DNA of 64,000 bases. Origin: Sternotherus odoratus (taxonomy: Eukaryota > Chordata > Testudines > Kinosternidae). Shown here piece by piece: positions 22,371 to 33,664 of this stretch (position 1 is its first letter; each line of letters starts with the position of its first letter). The notes below the pieces were generated by a model, which was not told the DNA's origin, ran no database searches, and saw only the letters and a list, made by a program, of their open reading frames with translations. Where the stretch lies: assembly GCA_032164245.1 (NCBI GenBank), contig JAVMKO010000001.1:171448934-171512933 (forward strand), in the 5' to 3' direction. The translations under genes were made by a program, and so were the position numbers.

Positions 22371-24111
22371 AACTGCTGTCCATGTTTGTGCCTCCTTTAT
22401 AAAAGAAAAGAATATGAACATGAGTTCTCTAGTTAGCACCCATTACGAGCCTGTATCCAATCTCCTACTGGTATTTCACTTGTATAACTCCATTGCCTTT
22501 ACTGGATTTGTTCCTGGTTTACATCAGTGTGTGTGAAATGAGAATTAGACACCTATCTCCAAAGCCATGATACAGGAAAGCATCCCTATTCAGGAAAGAT
22601 GCTTAAGCCTATGGCTAAACTTAAGTACGCGAAATTAAGTGAATGGGATTTAAGTATGTAATTAAATGTAAGCACATGCTTAAGTATTTTTCTGCATTGG
22701 GGCCTAAGGAAAGAATAAACATAATTTTTCTGTTCATCCAGATAGTGCCTAAAAGCATACAAAACCATTCAGCTCAAAGGCACGTCTTTCTAGCACCCAA
22801 GAGGATATAAGTGTTGCTTGCATAAACGCAAGGACAAATGAATATCAGTGGTTGAATGTTGATGATGCTACCTGCTTTATCTGAATCAAGTCAGCCAGGA
22901 AGAATGCTTTATTACTGGAGAGAATATTTTATATCCACATATAGTGGCAGACATGAAAGAGGAAATCTTTATCTTGTCTGTATTGGAATGAATTGTGATA
23001 TATTCCCATTCATACAATGCAATATTCTGCTGAGATTTTATGGTGATAAGATTTTGTGTGTGTGCATCAGTCTGCATGTGGGTGGGATATTGGTAGGTAA
23101 GGAAGTGGGCACATCTGCACTTGTTGCAGTTCTGGACTAGGACTTTAAATCTGCCCAAGTTCCTGAACAACGGGCAGGCATCAATCGATATTTGCAAATG
23201 AGTCCTTACGTAAAAGAAGAAAAAATATATCTGTAATAGGAGAGCGGGGTCTCTTTCCATTACCCTACATTTCCCTACTTAACCTATCTTTCATGCAGTG
23301 TCTTTTCTTTTATGAAGTGCAGCATCCTCACATAATTGCTCCAAAGAAAATGAATGGATCAGGAAACTCCTAAATTCATCAGTTGTAGTGACCTATTTCA
23401 TTCTAATAGACACTAAACAGCTTGAGACTTTGAGAGTCATAAAGTGAGGAAGTAACTGGGCAAAAACTTATATTGGTTTATTTTAGTCATACTCTATTAA
23501 TGTCATTGATAGAGTAGAGTGTTGCATAATACTTTAGTCACTTTCTGGCCATGATCACCAGATCATGATGCAACTTGTGTTGACCAGGAACAGAAATACA
23601 TTCAAAGCTTGTTGCCTTTGAAAATTACCCCAATACTGATATGCTATATAGATGCCTCTGACATCACCTAACCCTCTAAGTCTTCTGGGTATTATAACAT
23701 ACTTCAGAGTCCACCAGAGTTTTAATTCTCATTAGGACTCCAAAACTGGAATCAGACTGGAATGAGCGTTTTCTCTTTTGACTTTTATTAAGAGTGTAGA
23801 TGCTCAAGTCCTAACTAAACAAACCCAGGGACTGCTAACTTGAGTTTTACTAACTCTGGGCTTACACTACAGAGTAGACATACCCTTAGAGGAAGAATCA
23901 GGATCAGACTCAATCCTGCTGCTGCAACCTTCTACAAAAATAGCCACCCAAAATTACTATGTGTGTGCAAATGTGGCCGAGTGAAGGTTGTTTTGGGAAA
24001 CTTAAGGTGAAGAATTTAAGTGCATAAAATTCAAGAGTCTCAAAATTAGCATAGGTTTGTTATTTCATTGAATTTACACAAGAGCCTTAGGAAGCTTTAT
24101 GAAAGGCTCTA
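22371..24111. other. Mostly featureless
   Basis: About 22590-22710 holds the texture of the dispersed 'cttaagcacatgcttaa' repeat (own entry). The rest is AT-rich with no supported gene. Confidence 0.4.
22590..22710. repeat. Old 'AAGCACATGCTTAA' dispersed repeat, copy 1
   Basis: 'gatgcttaagcctatggcta' and 'gtaagcacatgcttaagtat' resemble blocks at 32.27-32.37, 34.83-34.93 and 53.10-53.20 kb. This palindromic texture is familiar from an ancient amniote repeat. Heavily diverged. Confidence 0.5.
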
Positions 24112-24272
24112 TACAGTAAACCCTCAATTTAACGGACCCCGATTTAACGGACCCCGATTTAACGGACTTCGGATGCAACGGACAAAATTTCCGATGCATC
24201 CGAAATCCGTTATTTGGGGGCTGCCGGCTCCCGCCCCGGGGAGCCGGGCAGAAGCTGTCACTCCCCGCAGAG

Positions 24273-24945
24273 GTTGACAGCTCCCGCCCGGCTCCCCGCA
24301 GCGGGGAGCCCAGCGGGAGCTGTCAACACCCCCCCCCCCGCGCTCCCCGCAGAGGGAGCTGGGCGGGGGGGGGGGGGTTGACAGTTCCTGCCGGGCTCCC
24401 CACAGCGGGGAGCCCGGCGGGAGCTGTCAACTGCCCCCCCACCCGGCTCCCTGCTGGGGGAGCCGGGCGGGGGGGGCGGGGGGGTGTTGACAGTTCCCGC
24501 CCGGCTCTCCGCTGCGGGGAGCTGAGCGGGCGAGTTGACAGCTCCCGCCGGGCTCCCCATAGTGGGGAGCCCAGCAGGAGCTGTCAAACCCCCCCCCCCC
24601 CCGCTCCCCGCAGAGGGAGCTGGGCGGGAGGGGGTTGACAGTTCCCGCCGGGCTCCCCACAGCGGGGAGCCCGGCGGGAGCTGTCAACTGCCCCCCCACC
24701 CAGCTCCCTGCAGGGGGAGCCGGGCGGGGGGGGGGGCGCGGGGGGGGGTTGACAGTTCCCGCCCGGCTCTCCGCTGCGGGGAGCCGGGTGGGCGAGTTGA
24801 CAGCTCCCCCCCACACCCGGCTCCCTGCAGGGGGAGCCGGCCAGTTCCCGCCGGGCTACCCACAGCGGGGAGCCCGGCGGGAGCTGTCAAACACCCCCCC
24901 CCCCCCCAGCCGGGACCCGGGCGGGCGGGTTGACAGCTCCTGCCA
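24273..24945. repeat. Higher-order GC repeat of inverted units
   Basis: 'gttgacagctcccgcc' or a close variant occurs eight times, and its inverse ending 'gagctgtcaa' five times, flanking hairpins of the type 'ctccccgcagcggggag'. The set starting near 24377 is repeated near 24634 in the same order, giving a period of about 257 bp and close to 2.7 copies. Confidence 0.85.
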
Positions 24946-24989
24946 GGGTCCCAGCAGCCGGGCTCCCGGCCGTGATAAAAGTAAAACCT

Positions 24990-25129
24990 GGACATAACGG
25001 ACTAATTCGGGCGAGGGGGTGTCCATTGTCAGCCGAAAGTCCATTATTTAATAATTTTAAAAAATTATTAAATAACGGACTTTCGGCTTTAACGGACACC
25101 CCCTCGCCCGAATTAGTCCGTTATGTCGA
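24990..25129. repeat. Giant near-perfect hairpin
   Basis: Arms of about 69 bp (24990-25058 and 25059-25129) mirror each other from 'gacataacggactaattcgg' inward to 'ttatttaataattt', with almost no loop. Only a few mismatches are visible, so the palindrome is probably young or maintained by gene conversion between its arms. Confidence 0.92.
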
Positions 25130-25141
25130 GATTTCACTGTA

Positions 25142-26799
25142 GTTTCTTGTAAAGGGTGTTGCTGTGTGGGACATCATCCAGTTGTTGAGGAAGGACAGAC
25201 ATGAAACTGCTTTTTGAAATCAAGAAGGTGTGAAAGGGAAATGACTAGTTCTTTCACAACGTCTATTTCTGCATCAGTTCAATGGGGATTTATTTTCTCC
25301 CCATCTATTCAACATCATGATGGCTGCAGATTTTGAAACGAAAAAGCTGGTTCCCACCCAGCTCTACTCTCCTGTCTGCCACAAACTCAGCAGTAGATAG
25401 CTCTTCCTTTAGCATTCCTGTCCCTCTGACAATGGCCGATAGTTGTTTGACAAGGCATTGTAAGTAAATTGGTAATATTAGAATATCATGCCCTTTTTCT
25501 AACATTTTTCTACTCCAGCCTTCTCCGTAATAGGAACAATTTTGTGTCTGAACCCTGTTCTTTTCAGTGTTCTGTTATTTAAAGCTTACATGTTGGATCA
25601 ATGGAAATTCGTTTCAGAGATAAATGTCATTCAGATAACCTATTGTTATCCCAGAGATAGCTAAAATGTACTGGTAGGTGTTGTAATTTTTAACTCCTGG
25701 CTGCAAAAACACTACCACCACAAAACACCACAAATGAAAAACTGTTAGAATTGGAGCACTGAATTGCTTGCTGCTTTACAGGAGGTCAAAGAAAGGGGAA
25801 CTTCTTCTAGCTGGCTGGCTAGAACCAGACACAGCCAGGTCTGCACATAATCAGGTCTTCCCTGTATGTGAATCTTCTCTGTGCAATGTGACCTAGTGTT
25901 ACAAGCAGGGAAATGATTCAAGGAAGATACTGGCCCAACTGATTTAGGACCACAGAGATTCAAATCCAGCTTTAGGGCCATGGGGTGCAGAAAAAGGTAT
26001 TTTAATACAAAACCTACGGAGCTCAAGCAATAGCTAGAACCTCTTTCTTTGCATGATACCTCACTGTTTACTGAGAAAAAGCACCACACAGATCTGCAGA
26101 ATACAAAAATGGGAGTTTGTGCAAGTGTGGGGATAGTCAGGGAAGAGACAAAGTGATAATTATGATGCCCTGGAATCAAAACTTAATATACAACAGAAAA
26201 AAATCTGCATTTGGGTATGGATTAACATAAATATTTTGGATTTCCAGGTATATAATGGTCATTAGTCAACAATTGGGGGGGGGAGGTCAAAAAAGCAAGG
26301 GTACTGAAAAATTATCACTAACTACTGTTGGACACTGTGGCCCCTACTCGGTAGGAACATGCAAAGAAATGTAAAGCTACATGATCTCTGATAGGGTCTG
26401 CAAGTTTTATTCTCTATAATGGGTTTAATGTAGCCATCACCTACTCCCTAACCCATCCTTGGAATTGCCACACCTTGGTTTTCCGTGGATCTACTGCCAT
26501 GTTATATAGCAACATATTATGCCAACTTCTTATAATTATTAGTGTATTTCTGACCTTTTCTGCAGAAAAGGAATTGTTGCCCTTTGTAATTATGCCTCAA
26601 AGAGCAAGAGTTGAGGAAACGTAAAGGAATCGCTACAGTTTTTTCTGCGGGTTTTATTCCTTACAAGCTGTTGCTTCAGAACAAAAAATGATGTGTCAGG
26701 CTTTCAGTTGGTGCAGGGTGAGAAGTATGCCAGTTTATGCATGCTGAGAAGCAGCAATGGAGTTGGGAAACAAAGAAAATAGGTTTAGTGAAGGGAAAA
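25142..26799. other. No recognisable feature
   Basis: AT-rich apparently unique sequence. The 144-codon minus ORF at 25745-26179 has no domain, signal peptide or intron/exon context that would support it. Confidence 0.4.
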
Positions 26800-27005
26800 A
26801 ATGAAATGTTAACATCATTTTGTTTCAATACTGTTTTTCCCCCTTTTTTTACATTTCAAATCCCCAGTATTTCAAACTATTGACATTTCCATTTTCAGTG
26901 GAAAAATAGAAGATTTTGAAAAACTGGAAGATTTTGTGAAGTTTTCCAGTTTTGAAAAGAGCCCATTAAAAAAAAATTGAATGAAAAAAAGATGATCAGC
27001 TCCAA
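26800..27005. repeat. AT-rich dispersed repeat, copy 3
   Basis: Blocks such as 'gaaatgttaacatcattttg', 'ttccattttcagtggaaaaa' and the end 'gatgatcagctccaat' resemble the other AT-rich copies at 12.2, 15.9 and 49.8 kb. Confidence 0.45.
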
Positions 27006-27241
27006 TCTGGACTTTTACATTTCACCCAGTCATTGAGTTGTCTGTTTCCTTTCCTTTCCTTAGTGGAGATGGGAGGAGGGTGGAAGAACGTTGGGGGGAG
27101 GGGAGAAAGAGAGATAACTCCTTGATGTATTTACTTTCAGAACAATCTGTGCATTAGGGTAAACTCCAATAAACCTACCTTGCTCTTTGGATTTGTTCTT
27201 CCTGGACTTTTTTTAATGCCTCACAGAGTCATTTTTGGTGC

Positions 27242-28027
27242 TGTCAGGGTTCCTGCCCCACTCTGGGGTACAGATGTGGGGACCCACATGAAAGACCCCC
27301 TAAGTTTATTTCTCCCAGCTTAGGTTAAAAACTTCCCTAAGGCACAAATTCTTTTCCTTGTTCTTGGGCAGTATTGCTGTCACTACCAAGTGATTTAGAT
27401 AGAAATTCAGGAAAAAGACCACTTGAAGGCCCTATTTCCCTAAAATATCCCCCAAGCCCTTTCACCCCCTTTCCTGGGGAGGCTTGAGAATAATATACCT
27501 ACCAATTGCTTTTAATATAAGTACAGACCAAATGCTTTATTTTTAGGACACTAAAATCAATCGGGTTATTAAAAGAAGAATTTTATTAGAAAGAAAAAGA
27601 TAAAAGAAGCACCTCTGTAAAATCAGGATGGAAGGTAACTTTACAGGGCAATAAAAAGATTTAAAACACAGAGATTCCCCTCTAGACTCAGCTTCAAAGT
27701 TACAAAACAGGAATGAAATTACCTTTTAGCATAGGGAAAGTTCACAAGTTAAAACAAAAGATAATCTAACACATTTCCTTGCCTTACTTACAATTTTTGT
27801 AATCTTAGATGCTCATTTCAGGTATGTTTCTAGGAGATGTTTTTCCTCCCTGGGCCCTCTCCATCCAGCAAGGGAACAAATAAAGAGCACAACACACCCC
27901 ACCCCAGATTTGAAGATATTTTTCCCCCATTGGTCCTTTTGGTCAGGTGCCAACTAGGTTAATTGAACTGATTAACCTCTTATAGGTAAGGCAATTCAGT
28001 ATAGCTGCCCGGTGTATATTTATTACA
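27242..28027 (-). mobile_element. Solo LTR of an endogenous retrovirus-like element
   Basis: It begins TG and ends CA ('tgtcagggtt...tattaca') and is flanked by a perfect 5-bp duplication 'ggtgc' (27237-27241, 28028-28032), at 786 bp. I recognise the sequence as a common turtle LTR, read on the minus strand. A minus-strand AATAAA (plus 27305-27310) lies about 65 bp from the 3' edge, the usual place for the poly(A) signal. No internal region is present: it was lost by LTR-LTR recombination. A 5-bp duplication fits ERV-L-like or some Gypsy elements better than class I. Confidence 0.85.
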
Positions 28028-28032
28028 GGTGC

Positions 28033-29745
28033 TGAAATAAGGCAGGAGTTGTTCTTGTCATGTTATTTTCACCAACCAGGAACTGAAATACCATAAAAAT
28101 AAATATTTTATTTTAGCCCCATAAATTGCTCATCCAAGACATTTGGAAAGGCCCACAAAAATATGAGCACTAAATATAGTCAAGTGTAAGAAATACAAAT
28201 ACAAATGAAGTGACATGCACAAAAATCAGAATCCTTTGCATGGTGAAATAAGTGATATTCCTCCTATTGAGGCGCTCTTCTCTAGGTTGCTGTATTTTGG
28301 AGGATAAGTGGCTTTTGGTAAATGGAATCACTGAAAAAGGCAGTTGGGTTAACAGAAGAAGGGATCAAATTTAGTGTATTCAACAGGACTGGACAAAGAA
28401 CATAAATGAATTTAGAGACTGTTGGAGGGACTCAAGTTCTTGGTGCAATAGAACTAATACAAATTACGGCACCAGATTCTCCAATGATGTCAATCGTCAT
28501 AGTACCATTAACGTCAATGGAGCTATGCCAGTTTTTATCAGCTGAGCCTCTTGCCCAATGAGTTTATGTAAACAGACATCTGGAATATAGAACGAGGTTG
28601 GGTAGTAAGTTGGTTGGGACACAACAGCAATTGAAGGGGAGGAGAGCTGTGAAGATAGCTCTCACTCAGCAGTATGTGATTGAACATAATCTGACATTTT
28701 CTCTGGATTTGATTGCCCAGGAGCTTCCCATTGTGGCATAATTTAAAACAATGCCCCTCTGGCTCCCTGCAAATCTAGAGCTAGCCAAACTTTGCTTAGA
28801 CAGCTAGATACCGTAGAAGAAATAAAATGCTCAAGATAGTAACCGTTGGGCTTGCAGCAGTCCTTCCCCGTTGAGGATTGCATACCTTCATTTGTTTTCA
28901 TTTCTGCTAACGAAAACAAATAGGAATGAGAAAATTCCAGGGAGAGAAGGAAGAAACTACATTTATGTTTCAAAGCTCTGCAGTCTGTTCTCCAGTGTGC
29001 AGTCTGCAGCCCAGTGCTATGTGTATGTCTCATTAAAGAAAAAACAGAGAGAAAGAGCCATAGTTTTGTGCTTTCAGTATTTTACAGAAAGCACAGATTT
29101 AACCTCCCATCCACTGTTATACAGATCCCTAGCAGCATCTGGCCTAGGGCTATATGAATATGTAATAATTGCAATTTTCTTGCCCATCTCAAAAACACAA
29201 ACACAATCTCACCAGACATCAGCTTCAAGTTAAAATGAGTGAAAAGCTCCCTAAATGTTGCAAGCTGACTCATTCTTTATGCAACTGGAAAAGACCAACA
29301 TCGAGTTCCTTTTCAGCTCCTGTCTCTCCAGGAGAGTGGGAACTTAGACTCACTTATGAGTGGGTCTGCCTTCCTGTGTGGGCCCCACAACTACTTCAAT
29401 GGTCAAAATCCAATGCATGAATCTGTTTTTTCTCTATTTAGTATTCCAATTAGCCCCTAACAAGAAGGTTGTTGTAAAACCTCCATCTGTGTTCTTACCT
29501 CCTAATAATTTCAAGGGAAGTGGCAAATAAAATTCTTTATGTGTAAATCAGACACCAACTGCTGCCTGATTCTCAGACAATAGTCAATCAGCAAGACCAG
29601 CTCAGAGAAAGCTGACAAACAGGCAGTTAGCACTGCTCCACATACATGGATAAATTGTTGAGTACATTAGCCCTGACCATTTTCCCAACAAAGAGGACGC
29701 ATAATACGTCAACACAGAGACAAGTGCATGTTGTTTATGAGTAGT
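28033..29745. other. No recognisable feature
   Basis: Mostly unique AT-rich sequence. 28460-28560 ('ccattaacgtcaatggagct') has the texture of a very old amniote repeat. The minus ORF at 28743-29033 and the plus ORF at 28871-29233 overlap on opposite strands and show no motif. Confidence 0.4.
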
Positions 29746-29753
29746 ACCTATGG

Positions 29754-31013
29754 CAGTGGTTCTCAAACTTTTCCTATTGGCGACCCCTTTCGGACACCAG
29801 GCCTCTAAGCGCGACCCTCCTTAGGGGTCGTGGCAGGGGCCAGGCTGGGGGGGGGTTGCCAGTGGCCCCCCCAGGGCAGAGGCCGGGCTGGGGGGAGGGG
29901 TTGCCAGTGCCCCCCCCCGGGGCAGAGGCCGGGCTGGGGGGGTGTAGGGGTGCCAGCCCCCTGGGGTAGAGCCCGGGCTCAGGGGAGGGTGCCATCAAAC
30001 CCTCGGGACAGGACACGGGGTGCCCCCAGCAGCCCGCTGCAGCAGGGCCTGGGGCTCGGGTCACTGCCGGCAGCCTGCCACACCATGGGCCGAGTCTGGG
30101 GTTCGGGGTGCCACCGGTGGCCCGCCACAGCAGGGGCCAAGGCCCAGAGCACTGCCAGCAGTCTGCCGCAGCGAGGGCCGGGGTGCTGCCAGAAGCTCGG
30201 GGTGCCACCAGCAGCCTACTGGGTCCAGGGGTTGGGGCGCTGCCCAGTAGGGTAACCAGATTGCAAGACTGAAATATCAGGACACATTGGGCAAGCGGGG
30301 GGAGGGGAAGAGCGGCGGGGTGGGAGGGTGCAAAGATATTTTGCACCCGAGGCAAAAATTTTACCTTGCATCCCCCCCCTCCTCGTTTCCCAGAGCATTG
30401 CTTATTATAAACTTTTAAAATAACTATTGAAAAATGTAATGTAGCATGGGCTGGGGGGCGGAGGGCTCTGGCTGGGGGTGGAGATGAGGGGTTTGGGGTG
30501 TTGGAGGGGCTCAGGGCTTGGGTAGAGGGTGAGGTGGGTGGGAAGCTCTGGCTGGGGGTGTGGGCTCTGGGGTGGCGCAGGGCTAGGGATGAGTTTGGGT
30601 GCAGGCAGGCTGCTCTGGGGCCAGAAAGGAGGACACCCTACAGCCCTTTCCCTGCTGGCAGCAACAAGCTCTGTGGGAGGGGCCCCTCTTTCTGGCACCC
30701 CTAGCAGCAGCACACTCACCCTGTCACAGGCCAGAGAAGATGGCGGGCACTAGGACCCCGTGGCGGCAGTTGCTGACTGAGGGCTGGTCTTCACTAGCGC
30801 TGCCAGAGATAGATCTTCTGGCGATCGATTTATCGCATCTCGCTAAGACGCGATAAATCGATCGCTCGGAGCTCCCTCGTCGACTGCGTAACTCCAGCTT
30901 GCCGGGAGGCGCAGCCCCAGTCACCGCGAGTTGCGGCGGCAGGAGCTCGCGACCCCCTGGGGAGCGCTCGGCGACCCCCCAGGGGGTCGCGACCCCCAGT
31001 TTGAGAAACCCTG
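29754..31013. mobile_element. Large composite hAT transposon
   Basis: Left end 'cagtggttctcaaactttt'; right end reverse complement 'cagggtttctcaaactgggg'. A perfect 8-bp duplication 'acctatgg' sits at 29746-29753 and 31014-31021. At 1,260 bp it is very GC-rich with simple-repeat texture and holds a diverged 'gggtaaccagat' hAT end (about 30246-30290) and a family-B core (30781-30890). No transposase. The 141- and 193-codon ORFs in opposite directions (29830-30255, 29774-30355) are GC artefacts. Confidence 0.9.
30781..30890. mobile_element. Family-B element fragment nested in hAT
   Basis: 'gggctggtcttcactagcgc' matches the left end of the 47.7-kb copy, and the core 'ggcgatcgatttatcgcatc' / 'gacgcgataaatcgatcgc' forms a hairpin shared with it. 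The right end is missing or changed. Confidence 0.7.
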
Positions 31014-31021
31014 ACCTATGG

Positions 31022-31662
31022 CCATAGCACTACAAGATGTGATCTCATCAGATTTTATGAGTTAAGCTGCATCATACAAACCTGGTCTATACTTGGCTCT
31101 GCGAAAAAAATCCAGCATGCTGAAGGAAGTGGTGTTGCTGATTCAGCAGCTTGCACTATTCCGTGATAGTCAGGTTTGAATGAATGTCTCAGCAGGGTGC
31201 TAGAAGGCACCATGTTACTAGAGGAGCTGTCTTTCAGAGCAGATATTGGGTCATTTTAAGAAAATCCATGTGAGAGCCTCTTATGCTGAGAGATGAACTG
31301 CAGTGTTCTTAATATAGTTGTCACTGAAATACTTCAAGACAGAAAAAAAGGAGAAAAAAAAGAAAGAAATCTAACACATCCAGTAGGGTTTGACTGTTCC
31401 ACTCTGACATTGCTTACAAGCTACAACACTTACAGCTTGTAAAACTCATTCATACACATTTGCTCTCTACCTAGCCTACAGTGCAGGCTCCCCACTTCAA
31501 AGACCTCATTGGGTTTGTACAGCCTGCTTCAGTTCACCTAGCTATCTTTTTTCAAATGTTGCTTTTAGTGTCAGAGTGAATGCTATGTGTGTTAAACATG
31601 AGGGGAGGAAGCTTGGTCCATTCTCCATCTTTTGTTGTGTTGTCCGATTATAAGTTGACCAT
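31022..31662. other. No recognisable feature
   Basis: Mixed sequence, nothing supported. Confidence 0.4.
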
Positions 31663-31820
31663 TGTTGTATGTAGTTGTAGCCATGTCAGTCCCAGAATAT
31701 TAGTACCTTTCCCCAGCCTTGAAGAAGAGGTCTGTGTGGCTCAAACGTTTGTCTCTGTCATCAACAGAAGTTGGTCTAGTAAAAGATATTACCTCACCCA
31801 ACTTGTCTCTCTATAAGTCG
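31663..31820. mobile_element. Rearranged SINE-like element
   Basis: The head 'gtagttgtagccatgtcagt' points forward. The remaining body ('ccagccttgaagaagaggtc' to 'tattacctcacccaacttgt') matches the family I recognise in the reverse direction. Head and body are thus inverted relative to each other, as in the copy at 10.2-10.5 kb. No clear target duplication. Confidence 0.6.
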
Positions 31821-33296
31821 GCCAGTCTGTCCAATCTCTTTCTTGTTTTTTTCTCCCTTTTCTCCTTACATCTCACTTCCTTTCCTCCCTCTCTATTGGA
31901 ATTGTGACATCAGAGGCAAGATAGCTATTCATCAGAAAATATAACCAATTCCTAAAATGTCTATGGCTCAGATATTACTACTATTTGCAGTAGCGCAGTC
32001 TTATTTAGTGAGATAGTGGTGCACTAAGTGTGTCTCAGAGCAGAATTTGTCCATGAGTATCTATTAAATCTTGATCCATTTCAGCTTCAAACTTTTCTAT
32101 GCTCAGATAACTAGCTTGACCCTTCTGGATCTATTGTTCTTCACAAGATCTTTTAAATCTATTTGTGCATATAGTAAAATAAATATTTGACCATGTAATT
32201 AGAGTTTCAAGAACAGCAGCAAGACAGAATATGGCCCTAGTTCATGAAAGTATCGCTCTTCAGGACAGCACTAAGCATGTGCTCAAGTCTCAAATGAAGT
32301 CATGGAACTTAAGCACTTATTTAAAATTAGCCACAAGTCTAAATGCAGACCCGAATTGGGCCCCAGGGCCCTGACAGATGTCTCCCACTATAATTTTAAT
32401 GTAGGTCAGATGGATGGGAGTCACCCCATCAAAAACCACGTAAAAATCCAGAGGAGTCTCTTGTGATGATAATACTGAATTTATGAGGAAAGTTTGTCAG
32501 GTTTTAATGTGGGTGAAAAGAATGAGAAACTTCACCATTGTGTGACTGGGGGCTGTGCCTCTGTGGGCAGCACTGCTCATACAGTCTGGGCAGGGCTCTG
32601 TGAAGCTCTTGGTGCATATTGCTAGGTGGAACTGGACTGCAGAGCTCTGGCAGCACCTTCAGCTCTGAGTGATCAGTGAACACCACATGGTGCCAGAAGT
32701 AAAACAACCGAAAACAATGCGCTGAACGGAAGAATGGAACAATTAAAAACCCCACCAGAGCTGAAACTCTCTGGAAATGTGAGAGCAACTGTTCGAATTA
32801 GAGAGCAATTTTGTTTGGTTGTTTGTGTGAATGTATTGTCAGTATTAAACTCAACTGCACAATGAATAGGAAGGGAAATAAACTTAGAACAAGAGCAGAA
32901 GGGAAAAAAAAACATAGGGCCTGATCTTGCCGATGCCCTGCATATAAAACTCCCATCAGTCTTTGATACCATCTGCTGCTTACATTAAATGTTATCTATA
33001 CATTATTCTTTCCTACGAATCTGTTTCTGTAATCCATGCTCTTACATTAAGCTTTGAGTCTGCTTTCCAATAGCTTAAAATTATATAACACTTTATCCAT
33101 ATCAGATTCTATAGATAATACTTATAATTTACACAGCATTTAAAAGACACGGTTCAGAAAAAAAAGGGATCATATGACTGGTAATTACCTGTATTCAGTT
33201 TCAATGCGGTAGAGTACGAATTTCATTTTTATAACTAAGGCAACCCAATTATATGCTTTAAAAAAATTAGAACAGTTCCATATTATAATATTAGCT
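31821..33296. other. Mostly featureless
   Basis: AT-rich, with one old-repeat stretch at 32235-32375 (own entry). No supported gene. Confidence 0.4.
32235..32375. repeat. Old 'AAGCACATGCTTAA' dispersed repeat, copy 2
   Basis: 'cactaagcatgtgctcaagt' and 'ggaacttaagcacttattta' parallel the copies at 22.6, 34.8 and 53.1 kb. Confidence 0.5.
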
Positions 33297-33298
33297 TA

Positions 33299-33664
33299 AG
33301 GGATACATCTATGCTACCTACATGACTGCTAATGTGAGTGTGCTCTCCCAAGCTGCAATCACACCTCTGATTGCAGTATAGACATAATTGGGGCAGGAGA
33401 ACACTAGAAAGCTAGATTGACCCAGCTATATTGGTTAGGGATTTTTCACACCCTTTACAGACTTAATTAAGCCAACCTAACCCCTGTTATAGACAGCACT
33501 AGGTTGATGGAAGAATTCTTCCATTGACCTAGCTACTGCGTCTCGGAGAGGTGGATTTACTACAGCAATGGACGAACCCCTTCCATGGCTATAGTAAGTG
33601 TCTATACTACAGCCGCAGCACTGCAGCTGTGCCACTGTAGTGTTTCTAGTGTAGAGACATAGGT
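33299..33664. mobile_element. TA-type inverted-repeat element, diverged
   Basis: Left end 'agggatacatctatgctacc'; right end reverse complement 'aacctatgtctctacactag'. These are imperfect inverted repeats of the 'tgtctacac' kind. The interior has a 30-bp palindrome at 33501-33530 ('aggttgatggaagaa' mirrored by 'ttcttccattgacct') and a second pair around 'caatgga...ccttccatgg'. It resembles a common turtle MITE. Boundaries approximate. Confidence 0.55.

Larger units (their letters stand above)
24114..25139. mobile_element. pogo/Tigger-like element, non-autonomous
   Basis: Left end 'cagtaaaccctcaatttaac'; right end reverse complement 'cagtgaaatctcgacataac'; TA on both sides (24112-24113, 25140-25141). 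Ends starting CAGT with a TA target fit Tc1/mariner elements of the pogo/Tigger type. The interior is a GC-rich palindromic repeat (24270-24970) followed by a giant hairpin (24990-25129). There is no transposase; the several open frames of 60-132 codons are artefacts of the GC repeat. Confidence 0.85.

Noticed and set aside
24258..24997. Several overlapping 76-132 codon ORFs with repeated PAGLP/AGAVN motifs
   Set aside because: Protein repeats merely reflect the 257-bp DNA repeat and appear in all frames.
29774..30355. 193-codon minus ORF and 141-codon plus ORF overlapping it
   Set aside because: Both fall inside the composite hAT with simple GC-rich repeats; mutual overlap on opposite strands argues against coding.
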